Shown here piece by piece: positions 1-9,611 of a stretch of DNA of 64,000 nucleotides. The position numbers were made by a program, and so were the translations under genes. The stretch's first letter is position 1, and every line of letters begins with the position of its first letter. This DNA is from Bog-473 sp963809825 (lineage in GTDB: Bacteria; Actinomycetota; Acidimicrobiia; Acidimicrobiales; RAAP-2): the NCBI GenBank assembly GCA_963809825.1, contig CAWELJ010000003.1, positions 248,001 through 312,000 of the forward strand, written 5' to 3'. The notes below the pieces were generated by a model. It saw only the letters and a program-made list of their open reading frames with translations, did no database searches and had not been told where the DNA came from.

Positions 1-858
1 ACGCCATCAACGCCCACGGTGGAGGCCTCTCTGTCCGCCGGCGGACCGACACCCAGACCGACATCGGCAGATGGATCAAGCTCCCCTACCCGGAGCTCAC
101 CGTTCCCGCCCGGAGCGCCTCCGTCGTTCCCTTCACCATCCTCCCGCCGCCCCAGGCATCACCGGGCGACCACGTCGGCGGCATCGTGGCCGAGGAGACC
201 CAGGGGACGACCTCACGCTCGGGTTCCGTTCCCATCACGGTGCTCCAGGCGGTCGGCGTCCGCGTCTACGGCCGCGTCGTGGGCCCGCTTCATCCGCGGT
301 TGGCCGTCGGACACCTGTCGCTCTCCCTCGGGGACTCCGTGGCGACGCAGTTCGGGGGATCGGTTGATGCGCACGTCCGCTTCAGTGTCACCAACCCGGG
401 CAACACGGTCCTCTCACCGGCGGCCACCGTCGAATTGACGACGCCGTTCGGCACCGCCGCCCGACGGACCCTCACGATCGGTCAGCTCCTCCCGGGCAAT
501 TCGCTGGCCTACGCGCTCGGATTTCCCCGGAGTCACCGCCTACAGCCACCTGCACGCCACGGTGACCGTCAACGCACCGGGCGCCGTGGCGTCGGCCACC
601 GTCACAGCGTGGGCCGTGCCGTGGGCGCTGGTGGCCGTCGTGCTCATCGTCGTTGTCGTCACCGTTGTCCTCCTCGTCCGGCGCCGACATCGACGTGGCC
701 GTGCGGCGGCAGCCGACCCGGAGCAGCCGGCCGATCCCCCACCCGGAGGGACCGCAGAAGAGATGGTCGGCGCGGCGACGGATGCGGACACCGGGTACCT
801 CTGGGCCGACGCCCGCGCCCGGAGTTTGAACACCCGTCAACGACGGCTCAGCGGCTGA
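1..858 (+). CDS. DUF916-like surface protein, C-terminal part, frameshifted
   Basis: The start lies outside the window. The reading frame is open from base 3 and encodes beta-rich sequence with conserved-looking segments (LPYPELTVPA, FSVTNPGN) resembling the DUF916/DUF3324 WxL peptidoglycan-binding group. Near base 520 the frame shifts by one (an extra g in ctcggat restores ...ALDFPGVTAY...). The second frame continues into one membrane helix (around 605-680, AVPWALVAVVLIVVVVTVVLL), an RRRHRR stop-transfer signal and a short acidic cytoplasmic tail. This is the layout of a cell-surface protein anchored at its C-terminus. The family call is by pattern only. A WxL-like secreted protein at 25653 could be a functional relative. 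Confidence 0.6.
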
Positions 859-859
859 G

Positions 860-1982
860 TCAGTCCAGCAGCTCCTGCAGCGGCGAGTACGCGAGGCCGT
901 GCGCCTCGGCCACGGGCCGATAGACGATGCGGCCGTCAGCGACGTTGACCCCCTCGGCGAGCGCCGGGTCGGCCCGGACCGCCTCCCGCCAGCCCCGCTC
1001 GGCGATGCGCAGCGTGTAGGGCAGGGTGGCGTTGGCGAGCGCGTGGGTCGAGGTGTGCGGCACCGCACCGGGCATGTTGGCCACGCAGTAGAAGACCGAC
1101 CCGTGGACGTCGAAGGTGGGGTTGGAGTGCGTGGTCGGGTGGGTCGACTCGAAGCACCCGCCCTGGTCGACGGAGATGTCGACCAGGACCGAACCCGGCC
1201 GCATCTGCTCGACCAGCGCGTCGGTGACGAGGCGCGGGGCCCGGGCGCCGACGACCAGCACGGCGCCGATGACGATGTCCGCCTCGAGGCAGACCTCCTC
1301 AATGGCGTGCTCCGAGGAGGCGATCGGTCTCGAGCGCGCCGCGGAAGTGGTGGTCGACCTCGCGCAGCTTGTCGAGGTTGCGGTCGAGGATGAAGACCTC
1401 CGAGTGCATGCCGACGGCCATGGTGGCGGCGGCGAAGCCGGCCACGCCGGCGCCGAGGATGACGATGCGGGCGCAGCGCACGCCCGGCACGCCGCAGACC
1501 AGGACGCCCCGCCCGCCACCGGGCCGCATCAGGTGGTGTGCGCCCATGAGCGGTGCCATCCGCCCGGCCACCTCGCTCATCGGGGCCAGCAGGGGCAGCG
1601 AGTTGTCGGTCTGGCGCACGGTCTCGTAGGCGATGGCCACGTTGCCGGCGGACAGGAGGGCCTCGGTGCACTCGCGTGACGCCGCCAGATGCAGGTACGT
1701 GAAGAGGACCTGGCCCGGTCGCATCCCCAGCCGGTGGAACTCCTCGGGGACCGGCTCCTTCACCTTGCAGACGAGGTCGGCCGACGCCCACACGTCGTCG
1801 GCATCGTCGAGGATCTTCGCTCCCGTGCGCACGAATTCGGCATCGGGCATGGACGAGCCGTCGCCGGCACCCTTCTCCACGAGCACGGTGTGACCGGCCG
1901 AGGTCAGCTCGCGCACCCCGGCCGGCGTGATGGCCACCCGCCACTCGTCCGTCTTCACCTCGCTCGGGATCCCGACGATCAT
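860..1982 (-). CDS. ald: Alanine dehydrogenase, single frameshift
   Basis: NAD-dependent oxidative deamination of L-alanine to pyruvate and ammonium. The N-terminus (MIVGIPSEVKTDEWRVA) is diagnostic. The substrate lysine in CKVKEP (about residue 75), the histidine in FTYLH (about 98), the Rossmann motif VILGAGVAG and ADIVIGAVLVVGA follow. Length is 371 codons plus one base, matching the family if the extra g near 1325 is removed (ETIASSEHAIEE is restored). The start is 2 nt after the stop of the upstream aldehyde dehydrogenase gene, so the two form an operon. Likely role: recycling alanine made by the pyruvate-linked aminotransferase across the promoter region. Confidence 0.9.
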
Positions 1983-1984
1983 GG

Positions 1985-3413
1985 CTACTCCTCGATGTTG
2001 CTCATCACGTGCTTGATGCGCGTGTAGTCCTCGAAGCCGTAGGCGGAGAGGTCCTTGCCGTACCCGGACCGCTTGAACCCGCCGTGGGGCATCTCGGCCA
2101 CGAGCGGGATGTGGGTGTTGATCCAGACGCAGCCGAAGTCCAGGTCGCGTGCCATGCGCATGGCCCGGCCGTGATCGCGGGTCCACACGGACGATGCCAA
2201 CCCGTACTGGACGCCGTTGGCCCACTCGAGCGCCTCGGCTCTCGCCGCTGAACTCCTGCACCGTGATCACCGGGCCGAAGACCTCGGACTGCACCATCTC
2301 GTCGTCCTGGCGCAGGCCGGCCACGACCGTCGGCGCGAAGCAGTAGCCGCGCTCCCCCACCTGCTCGCCGCCGGTCACCACCGAGGCGTGGGACGGGGCC
2401 CGCTCGATGAAGCCGCGCACCCGCTCCAGCTGCGTGGCGTTGTTCAGCGGCCCGTAATCGGCCTCCTCGTTGTCGCGACCCCCGACCGTCGTCCCCTCCG
2501 CCTGCTCCACCAACGCGGCCAGCAGGTCCCCGTGCACCCGAGGCCCGGCGAGGACCCTGGTCGCCGCGGTGCAGTCCTGCCCCGCGTTGAAGTACCCCGC
2601 GCCGGCGATCCCCTCCGCGGCCGCCGCAGGATCCGCATCGTCGAACACGATGACCGGCGCCTTGCCGCCCAGCTCGAGGTGCACCCGCTTGAGCGTGGGC
2701 GCCGCCGCCGCGGCGACCTCCATGCCGGCCCGGACCGACCCCGTCACCGACACCATGGCCGGCGTGTCGTGCACCACGAGCGCCCGTCCGGTGTCGCGGT
2801 CGCCGCAGACCACGTTGAAGACACCCGGGGGGAGGAACTCGGCCATGATCTCGGCCATCAGCAGCGCCGTCACCGGCGTGGTGTCGGACGGCTTGAGGAC
2901 CATGGTGTTGCCGGCCGCCAGGGCGGGGGCGAACTTCCAGACCGCCATCATCATCGGGTAGTTCCACGGCGTCACCGCACCGCACACGCCGAGTGGCTCA
3001 CGGCGGATGAACGACGTGTGCCCCGCCATGTACTCCGCTGCCGCCAGACCCTCGAGGTGCCGTGCGGCGCCGGCGAAGAAGCGGATCTGGTCGACCATGG
3101 GCGGGATCTCCTCGTCCATGGTCAGCTGGAACGGCTTCCCCGTGTTCTCGGACTCGGCCCGGACCAGGTCCTCGGCCCGGGCCTCGAGCGCGTCGGCGAT
3201 GCGGATGAGCGCCAGGCTGCGTTCCGACGGCGTGGTGCGGCGCCAGGAGGTGAAGGCATCGGCCGCCGTCCGGAGCGCCCGGTCGACGTCGGCAGGCCCC
3301 GAGACGGGGGCTTCGGCGAAGGGCTCGCCGGTGCTGGGGTCGATCAGGGGTGCCGTGGGCCCGTCCTCGGCGTCGGCGTAGGCGCCCCCGATGAAATTCT
3401 GCAACTTCCGCAT
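1985..3413 (-). CDS. Gamma-aminobutyraldehyde-type aldehyde dehydrogenase, single frameshift
   Basis: NAD(P)-dependent oxidation of an (amino)aldehyde to the acid. The family fold is complete: VTPWNYP with Asn about 151, KPSD Lys about 174, LELGGKAP Glu about 247, and catalytic Cys about 281 in GQDCTAATR. The C-terminal frame ends HGGFKRSGYGKDLS..., typical of the 4-aminobutyraldehyde/betaine aldehyde group. A one-base insertion near 2237 separates the frames (EFSGE then EALEWANGVQYGLASS). I chose the ATG at 3413 because GGGAAGGGAG lies 5 nt upstream. It is the first gene of an operon with ald and is divergent from an Lrp/AsnC gene. Substrate assignment is inference. Confidence 0.85.
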
Positions 3414-3591
3414 GCCGCTCCCTTCCCACATGGCTGCTCGTTACAGGATCACAGATGACGGCCTCGTCAACAAGCGTTTCCGCAATATTGGGACCTCAAT
3501 GTGACGGATTCTGCTTGACTGAGGGGCGTAACATGACACAATTCGCACATCGGGGGCCACGCCCCGAGTGTCGAGCCGAAAGAGGTGTGAC
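3414..3591. promoter_or_regulatory. Divergent promoter region of the aldehyde dehydrogenase operon and Lrp-type gene
   Basis: This is the only AT-rich stretch in the neighbourhood. For the rightward gene there is TTGACT at 3515-3520 and CACAAT at 3537-3542, spaced by 16 nt. For the leftward operon TTGACG and TGTAAC are visible with 19 nt spacing, which is weaker. An 8-bp palindrome CAATATTG at 3483-3490 sits between them and is a plausible AsnC/Lrp contact. In mycobacteria the regulator AldR is divergent from ald and binds such a region. The comparison with this locus is inference. Confidence 0.4.
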
Positions 3592-4101
3592 ATGCCGGAC
3601 CTCGACGAGCCGGCGGAGACGGGCCCACAGGGAGAGGCGGCGCATTCGTCGAGCACGCTGCTCGACGCACCCAACCGGGCCATCATCGAGGCGCTGCAGC
3701 GTGACGGGCGCCAACCCTACGGGGCGATCGCCGAGGAGGTCGGGCTCTCGGAGGCCGCCGTGCGTCGCCGTGTCCAGCGCCTGCGCGAGTCGGGGATCAT
3801 GCAGATCGTGGCGGTGACCGACCCGCTGCAACTCGGCTTCACCCGCCAGGCGATGATCGGGATCTCGGTCGAGGGAGACGTGCGGCGGGTCGCCGAGAAG
3901 CTCTCGGCCATGACCGAGGTCGAGTACGTCGTCATGTGCGCCGGCTCGTTCGACATCCTGGCCGAGATCGTGTGCGAGGACGACGAGCGCCTGCTCCATG
4001 TCCTCAACGACTCGGTGCGCTCCATCCCCGGCGTGCGCGCGACGGAGACGTTCTTGTACCTGAAGCTGGCCAAGCAGACGTATACGTGGGGCACGCGCTG
4101 A
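3592..4101 (+). CDS. Lrp/AsnC family transcriptional regulator
   Basis: 169 residues. The N-terminal AsnC helix-turn-helix reads LDAPNRAIIEALQ...YGAIAEEVGLSEAAVRRRVQRL. The C-terminal RAM (amino-acid sensing) domain includes VMCAGSFDILAEIVCEDDERLL and ends in the usual ...TETFLYLKLAKQTYTWG. An upstream in-frame ATG exists at 3568, but the ATG at 3592 has AAGAGGTG at good spacing. Regulators of this type bind amino acids and control their catabolism. The gene stands between an Ald/aldehyde dehydrogenase operon (divergent) and an aminotransferase/FAD oxidase pair (same strand), so it probably senses an amino acid or amine and controls both sides. Confidence 0.9.
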   Translation: MPDLDEPAETGPQGEAAHSSSTLLDAPNRAIIEALQRDGRQPYGAIAEEVGLSEAAVRRRVQRLRESGIMQIVAVTDPLQLGFTRQAMIGISVEGDVRRVAEKLSAMTEVEYVVMCAGSFDILAEIVCEDDERLLHVLNDSVRSIPGVRATETFLYLKLAKQTYTWGTR

Positions 4102-4123
4102 GCGCGTCCCGAGTGGAGGAATG

Positions 4124-5573
4124 ATGAGCACCACCAATCCGGAGAACTCCAACCTGAGCAATCAGGCGCGGCGCAACCTGTGGATGCATTTCAGCCGCAT
4201 GGCCACCTACGAGGACCACGAGGTGCCGGTGATCGTGCGCGGCGAGGGCGCCTACGTCTGGGACCAGCACGGGAAGCGCTACCTCGACGGCCTGGCCGGA
4301 CTCTTCACCTCGCAGATCGGCCACGGCCGCACCGAGTTGGCCGAGGCGGGCGCCAAGCAGGCCGAGACCCTCGCCTACTTCCCGTTGTGGACGTACGCAC
4401 ACCCCACGCGCCATCGAGCTGGCCGAGCGCTTGGCGAGCTACACCCCCGGCGACCTCAACCGCGTGTTCTTCACGACGGGCGGCTCCGAGGCGGTGGAGT
4501 CGGCCTGGAAACTCGCCCGGCAGTACTTCCGCCTCATCGGCCAGCCGCAGCGCACCAAGGTCATCAGCCGCTACATCGCGTACCACGGCACGACCATGGG
4601 CGCGCTCTCCATCACGGGCATCCCCGACCTGCGCATCCCGTTCGAGCCACTGGTGCCCGGCGCGATCAAGGTGCCGAACACGAACTTCTACCGAGCGAAC
4701 ACGACGTTCTCATTGGGAAGGACCCCCGATTCGGACCAGGAGGGACTGGCGCCGGGGACCAACACCGAGCTCTTCCACGACGACGTGGTCGCGTTCGGCC
4801 GCTGGGCGGCCGACGAAATCGAGCGGGCCATCCTGCAGGAAGGGCCGGAGAGCGTGGCGGCGGTGTTCCTCGAGCCGGTGCAGAACGCGGGCGGGTGCTT
4901 CCCGCCGCCGCCGGGCTACTTCCAGCGCGTGCGCGAGATCTGCGACCGCCATGGGGTGCTGCTGGTCTCCGACGAGGTCATCTGCGCCTTCGGGCGCCTC
5001 GGCCACTGGTTCGGTGCGCTGCGCTACGAGTACCAGCCCGACATCATCACGGTGGCCAAGGGGCTCACCTCCGGCTACGCGCCGCTGGGCGCGATGATCG
5101 CCTCCGACCGGCTCATGGAGCCCTTCCTCGGCCCGGGCGCGTCGTTCCTGCACGGGTTCACCTTCGCCGGCCACCCCGTGAGCTGCGCCGTCGCCATGGC
5201 CAACCTCGACGTCTTCGAAGGGGAGCAGATCCTGCAGCACGTGCAGTCGACCGAAGCCGCCTTCCGCGGCGCGCTCGAGGGCCTGTACGACCTGCCCATC
5301 GTCGGCGACGTGCGCGGCGCAGGCTTCTTCTACGGCATTGAGCTGGTGAAGGACAAGGAAACGCGGCTCTCCTTCGACGACGAGGAGTCCGAGCGCCTCC
5401 TGCGCGGCTACCTCTCGGGTGCGCTCTTCGAGGCCGGTCTGATCTGCCGGGCCGACGACCGCGGCGACCCCGTCGTCCAGCTGTCCCCGCCACTGATCTG
5501 CGGACAGGAGGAGATCGACTTCATGGCAGGGACGCTGCGCGAGGTCCTCTCCGAGGCGTGGCGCCGGATGTAA
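4124..5573 (+). CDS. Class III (omega-amino acid) aminotransferase, single frameshift
   Basis: PLP-dependent transaminase of subgroup II. Visible are GAYVWDQHGKRYLDGLAGLF (N-terminal beta sheet), FFTTGGSEAVESAWKLARQY (PLP phosphate loop), AYHGTTMGALS, the Asp in LVSDEVICAFGRLG and the PLP lysine in VAKGLTSGYAPLG. The frame breaks near 4410 (...YAHP then AIELAERLASY), again equal to one extra base. The GGAGG at 4114-4118 fits the second of two adjacent ATGs, at 4124. Members of this group move amino groups from putrescine, beta-alanine or similar omega-amines to pyruvate. Nearby alanine dehydrogenase supports pyruvate as acceptor. The amine substrate is unknown. Confidence 0.85.
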
Positions 5574-6980
5574 CGCCGGGGCACGCTTCGGGGTATCAGC
5601 GGCTCTCGCTCTGGTGGGAGGCCGTCCCGGCCCCGCTGCCGCCCCGCCCCGCCCTCACCCAAGACCTGGACGTCGACGTCTGCATCGTCGGTGGCGGGTT
5701 CACCGGGTTGTGGACGGCCCACTCGCTCGCGCTGGCAGATCCCTCCCTGCGCGTCGCCGTCGTCGAACGCGAGGTGGCGGGCTTCGGGGCCTCGGGGCGC
5801 AACGGCGGCTGGTGCTCGGCACTGTTCGCCACCTCCGACGCCGCCCTGGCCCGTCTGCACGGCCTCGAGGCCATGCGGGCCATGCGCCGCGCCATGCAGC
5901 AGACCATCGACGTCGTCGGCGCCACCGCGGCGAGCGAGGGCATCGACTGCCATTTCGCCAAGGGCGGGACGGTCGACCTGGTCCGCAGCGAGGCGCAACG
6001 GGTGCGGGCGTTGGCCACGCGTGGACGAGACGCGTCGGTTGGGGTTCGGCGAGGAGGACCTGCGCTGGCTCGGGCCCGACGAGACGCGGGATCTGATCGG
6101 CGCCGACGGCATCCTCGGCGCGACGTTCACGCCGCACTGCGCCGCGCTCCAGCCGGCACTGCTCGCCCGGGGGCTCGCCGACGCGGTCGAGCGGCGCGGC
6201 GTGGCGGTCTACGAGCACACCGAGGTCCTCGAGATCCGGCCGCGCGCTGGCGGCACGCGCCCCTCGGTCGTGACCCGCGGCGGCACCATCGACGCGACCG
6301 TCGTCGTCCGGGCGACCGAGGCCTGGACCCCGACCCTGCCCGGGCTCCACCGCGACATCGTCCCCGTGTATTCGCTCATGGTCGCCACCGAGCCCCTCGG
6401 CGACGGCTTCTGGTCCTCGGCGGGCCTCGAGAGCCGCGCCACGTTCGCCGACCACCGCCACATGATCATCTACGGGCAACGGACGGCGGACGGCCGGATC
6501 GCCTTCGGGGGCCGGGGCGCGCCCTACCACTTCGGGTCGTCGGTCCGTGCCCGCTTCGACGCCGAGCCGGCCGTCCACGCCCTGTTGCGCAGCACCCTGA
6601 CCGAGCTGTTCCCCGCACTGGGCGGAACGCGCTTCACGCACGCCTGGGGCGGCCCGCTCGGGATCCCGCGGGACTGGCATTCGTCGGTCGGATTGGACCG
6701 CGACACCGGCCTGGCCTGGGCCGGGGGGTACGTCGGCGACGGCGTGGCCACCACCAATCTCGCCGGGCGCACCCTGGCCGACCTCATCACCGGTGCGGAC
6801 AGCGACCTCGTGGCCCTGCCCTGGGTGGACCACCGGTCACCGCGGTGGGAACCCGAGCCCCTGCGCTGGCTCGGCGTCAACGCGGGATTGTGGGCCATGA
6901 AGGCGGCGGACCGCAGTGAGGCCCGCCGCGGGCGCCCGAGCCGGGTGGCCGAGACGATGGGACGCCTCCTGGGCCAGTGA
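5558..6980 (+). CDS. DadA/PuuB-like FAD-dependent amine oxidoreductase, single frameshift
   Basis: The N-terminal Rossmann motif VCIVGGGFTGLWTA binds FAD. It is followed by VVEREVAGFGASGRNGGW, characteristic of the DAO family branch containing gamma-glutamylputrescine oxidase. The C-terminal part has GRIAFGGRG and GLAWAGGYVGDGVATTNLAGRTLADL. A one-base insertion near 6020 (LA then RVDETRRLGFGEEDL) splits the frame. Translation starts at GTG 5558, overlapping the end of the aminotransferase by 16 nt, so the two are coupled. Expected reaction: oxidation of a primary or secondary amine to imine/aldehyde, feeding the aldehyde dehydrogenase at 1985-3413. Substrate not determinable here. Confidence 0.8.
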
Positions 6981-7453
6981 TCGGTGCCACAATCTCGCCC
7001 GTGCAGGAGACGGCGACCGAGGCGGTCACCAAGCTGATCTACACCTACGCCGAGCGGATCGACGACGGTGACTTCGCCGGGATCGGCGAGCTCTTCGAGC
7101 ACGCCACACTCACGTTCGAGGGGTTCGGCGACGCCGTGACGGGCCGCGACGCCATCGAGCGCCTCTACACACGGACCACCAGGCGGTACGAGGACGGGAC
7201 GCCGCGCACGAAGCACGTGATGACGAACGTGATGGTCGACGTGGCCGACGACGAGTCCACGGCGTCGTCCCGGTCGTACTTCACGGTGCTGCAGGCCGTG
7301 CCCGGCGCACTCGCCCTGCAGCCGGTCATCGCCGGGCGCTACCGTCACAGCTACGAGCGGGTAGACGGGCGGTGGCGGGTGACGACGATGCACATCACGA
7401 TCGACCTCGTGGGCGACCTGGGGCACCACATGCTCTTCGACCTGGCGCCATGA
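6977..7453 (+). CDS. SnoaL-like/NTF2-fold protein
   Basis: 158 residues from GTG 6977, overlapping the stop of the FAD oxidase. A second in-frame GTG at 7001 is also possible. The sequence VTKLIYTYAERIDDGDFAGIGELF...GRDAIERLYTRTTRRYEDGTPRTKHVMTN is the standard start of the SnoaL_4 group: cone-shaped NTF2 fold, often a dehydratase, isomerase or non-catalytic subunit. It is polycistronic with the amine genes upstream and the DUF2505 gene downstream (ATGA overlap). No specific reaction can be assigned. Confidence 0.75.
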   Translation: MIGATISPVQETATEAVTKLIYTYAERIDDGDFAGIGELFEHATLTFEGFGDAVTGRDAIERLYTRTTRRYEDGTPRTKHVMTNVMVDVADDESTASSRSYFTVLQAVPGALALQPVIAGRYRHSYERVDGRWRVTTMHITIDLVGDLGHHMLFDLAP

Positions 7454-7941
7454 GGCTGTCGTTGGTCTACGGCTGGGACTGCACGCCCGAGGCGTTCTGG
7501 GCCCTGTACTTCGACCCCGAGTTCGTGGTCAGGCTCCATCTCGAGTGCCTCGGCTCGACCTCGGCCGAGGTGCTGTCGCAGGAGGGGGACCTCTCGAGCG
7601 GCCTGGTGCGGACCCTGCGGTACGGCCAGCGGCCGCCGATGCCGGGACCGGTGCGCAAGATCTTCGGGGAGGAGGTCGTCACCACCGAGGTGAGCACCTA
7701 CGACCCGGAGACCTCGACCACGACGTTCACGATGACCCCGGGCACCATGGCCGACAAGACGCACATTCAGGGCGCCATCGCCCTCAGCAGCGAGAGCGGG
7801 AGCACGGTGGAGACGTTCTCGCTCGACGCCCGCGTCAAGATCTTCGGGGCAGGCCCGATCGTGGAGCGCTTCATCGAACATCAGGCCCGCGACATGCAGG
7901 AGAAGGCGGTCGGGTTCATGCGCGGCGAACTCGAGGGCTGA
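7450..7941 (+). CDS. DUF2505 domain protein
   Basis: 163 residues starting at the ATG that overlaps the upstream stop (ATGA). MRLSLVYGWDCTPEAFWALYFDPEFVVRLH and the C-terminal ...VERFIEHQARDMQEKAVGFMRGEL match the actinobacterial DUF2505 (SRPBCC/START-like) family, which forms a hydrophobic ligand-binding cavity. Function is unknown. Coupling to the SnoaL-like gene suggests a lipid or amine-derived ligand, but this is only context. Confidence 0.7.
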   Translation: MRLSLVYGWDCTPEAFWALYFDPEFVVRLHLECLGSTSAEVLSQEGDLSSGLVRTLRYGQRPPMPGPVRKIFGEEVVTTEVSTYDPETSTTTFTMTPGTMADKTHIQGAIALSSESGSTVETFSLDARVKIFGAGPIVERFIEHQARDMQEKAVGFMRGELEG

Positions 7942-8010
7942 GCCAGCAGGCACGCCGTCCAGCGATCGTTTGGCCCGACCATTCAGCGCTGAGCCACTTG
8001 ACCGGGGTAC

Positions 8011-8032
8011 CCCGCAGCACTCATGCTGCGGG
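8011..8032 (+). terminator. Perfect hairpin between DUF2505 and the NCS1 permease
   Basis: CCCGCAGCA (8011-8019), loop CTCA, TGCTGCGGG (8024-8032): a perfect 9-bp stem with a tetraloop. There is no T-tract, so it could be a factor-independent terminator of the catabolic operon in high-GC style, or a structure in the 5' leader of the permease, whose GTG is 62 nt downstream. Confidence 0.4.
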
Positions 8033-8093
8033 CGGCACACACCTTCAGGCGTCCACGACGAGTCCGCCGAGGCGAGAACGAGGAGGTACTGCG

Positions 8094-9605
8094 GTGGCCA
8101 TCGCCGAAGAACTCGCGGTGATCCACGATTCCGAAGTGGGCCAGCCGCTCCATGTCGAGCAGCACGGCATCGACTTCATTCCCGAGAGTGAGCGCTGGGC
8201 CACGCCGAGGGACATCGGCATGATGTGGGCCGGCGCCAGCGTGCAGATCGAGTACTTCATTTACGGGGCCATCCTGATGACGTTCGGCCTCACGTTCGCC
8301 CAGGTGCTCATCGTCATCGTCGTCGGCAACCTGTCGTACTTCCTCCTCGGGCTCTGCTCACTGCAGGGTCCGAACGCAGGCACGGCGGTCTTTGCGATCA
8401 ACCGGGCCCCGTTCGGGCCCAACGGTTCGCGGCCGATCTCGGTCTTCAACTGGCTCACCCAGATCGGCTTCGAGGTGGAGGGTCTCATACTGATCGTCGG
8501 AGCCGGGCTCGTCCTCATGACCAAGGCGGGCTACCTGCCCGGCAGCCCGGCCAAGGTGGCCCTCGTGATCGTGGCTGTGCTCATTCAGGGCATCCTCCCC
8601 TTCCTCGGCCACGCTGCCATCGTGAAGACGCTGCGCCTGCTCGTCCTCCCCTTCCTCGTCCTCTTCGCCGTCATGCTGGGCTTTGCCATTCCGCACGCCA
8701 ACCTGCACGTCGTCAAGAACAGCGGGGACTGGCAGGCCGTCACGGAGGCGCTCGCCTTCACCATCGCTCTGAGCGGCCTCGGCTGGGTCGAGAACGGCAA
8801 CGACTACACCCGGTACTGCCCGACCGGCACATCCAAGAAGGGCATCGTCGGCTGGGTCTTCCTCGGCACGGCCCTCCCCGAGATCCTCATCATGACGCTG
8901 GGCGCGCTGGTCGGCACCTTCGTGTTGAACATCGGGACGGGAGCGGGCGGGTTCCTTCCGTTCGCCCACCAGAGCGCCATCCCGTCGTGGTTCGTGGTGG
9001 TGTTCCTGCTCTTCGCCATCGTCCAGATCTTCGGCGTCAACAGCCTCGACATGTACTCGTCGGGCGTGACCCTGCAGGCGGTCGGCGCGCCGGTCCGCCG
9101 CTATCAGGCGGTGCTCATCGACTGCGCCATCGCATTCGGCATCACCATGTGGGCCATCTTCAGCGGCTCGTTCACGGGCTACCTTTCGGACTTCGTCGAC
9201 CTGGTCATCGTCTGGATCGCTCCTTGGAGCGCGATCTTCCTGGTCGACTGGGCCCTTCGCCGTTACCGCTACGTGCCGAGCGAGCTGCAGAAGACGGGGC
9301 GAGGCTCGCTCTATTGGCGAAAGGGCGGCGTGTTCTGGCCGGCCATTGTCGCCCAGGTGGTCGGCATGTACGCCGCAATCTCGGCACTCTATGTGAATCC
9401 GACCTACTACTTCCGCGTGCCTCGCTGGATGAACGAGATCACCGACCACACGCAGGACACCGCCCACTTCGGCGGGGACTTCAGCATCTTTCTCGGCATG
9501 GGGGTGGCGGCACTCGTGTATCTCGTGCTGGCCGTCCGCAGCGTGCGCAAGGAAGCTGACGCACAGGACGCACTCCTGCACGAAGAAGGCCTCCTGCCGG
9601 CCTGA
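8094..9605 (+). CDS. NCS1-family purine/pyrimidine permease
   Basis: 503 residues with about twelve hydrophobic helices. WATPRDIGMMWAGASVQIEYFIYGA and SLQGPNAGTAVFAINRAPFGPNGSRPISVFNW are typical of NCS1 nucleobase:cation symporters, as is GLGWVENGNDYTRYCP. The GTG at 8094 was chosen because GAGGAGG lies 8 nt upstream; longer versions of the frame run through non-coding-like sequence. It converges with a purine-type phosphoribosyltransferase, so import of a purine base followed by salvage is a reasonable guess. Substrate specificity cannot be read from sequence alone. Confidence 0.85.
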   Translation: MAIAEELAVIHDSEVGQPLHVEQHGIDFIPESERWATPRDIGMMWAGASVQIEYFIYGAILMTFGLTFAQVLIVIVVGNLSYFLLGLCSLQGPNAGTAVFAINRAPFGPNGSRPISVFNWLTQIGFEVEGLILIVGAGLVLMTKAGYLPGSPAKVALVIVAVLIQGILPFLGHAAIVKTLRLLVLPFLVLFAVMLGFAIPHANLHVVKNSGDWQAVTEALAFTIALSGLGWVENGNDYTRYCPTGTSKKGIVGWVFLGTALPEILIMTLGALVGTFVLNIGTGAGGFLPFAHQSAIPSWFVVVFLLFAIVQIFGVNSLDMYSSGVTLQAVGAPVRRYQAVLIDCAIAFGITMWAIFSGSFTGYLSDFVDLVIVWIAPWSAIFLVDWALRRYRYVPSELQKTGRGSLYWRKGGVFWPAIVAQVVGMYAAISALYVNPTYYFRVPRWMNEITDHTQDTAHFGGDFSIFLGMGVAALVYLVLAVRSVRKEADAQDALLHEEGLLPA

Positions 9606-9611
9606 GGAGGC
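9589..9611. terminator. Hairpin between convergent permease and phosphoribosyltransferase genes
   Basis: GCCTCCT (9589-9595) pairs with AGGAGGC (9605-9611) across a 9-nt loop. The stem spans the permease stop codon and abuts the stop of the opposite gene, so it could end both transcripts. No T-run. Confidence 0.4.
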
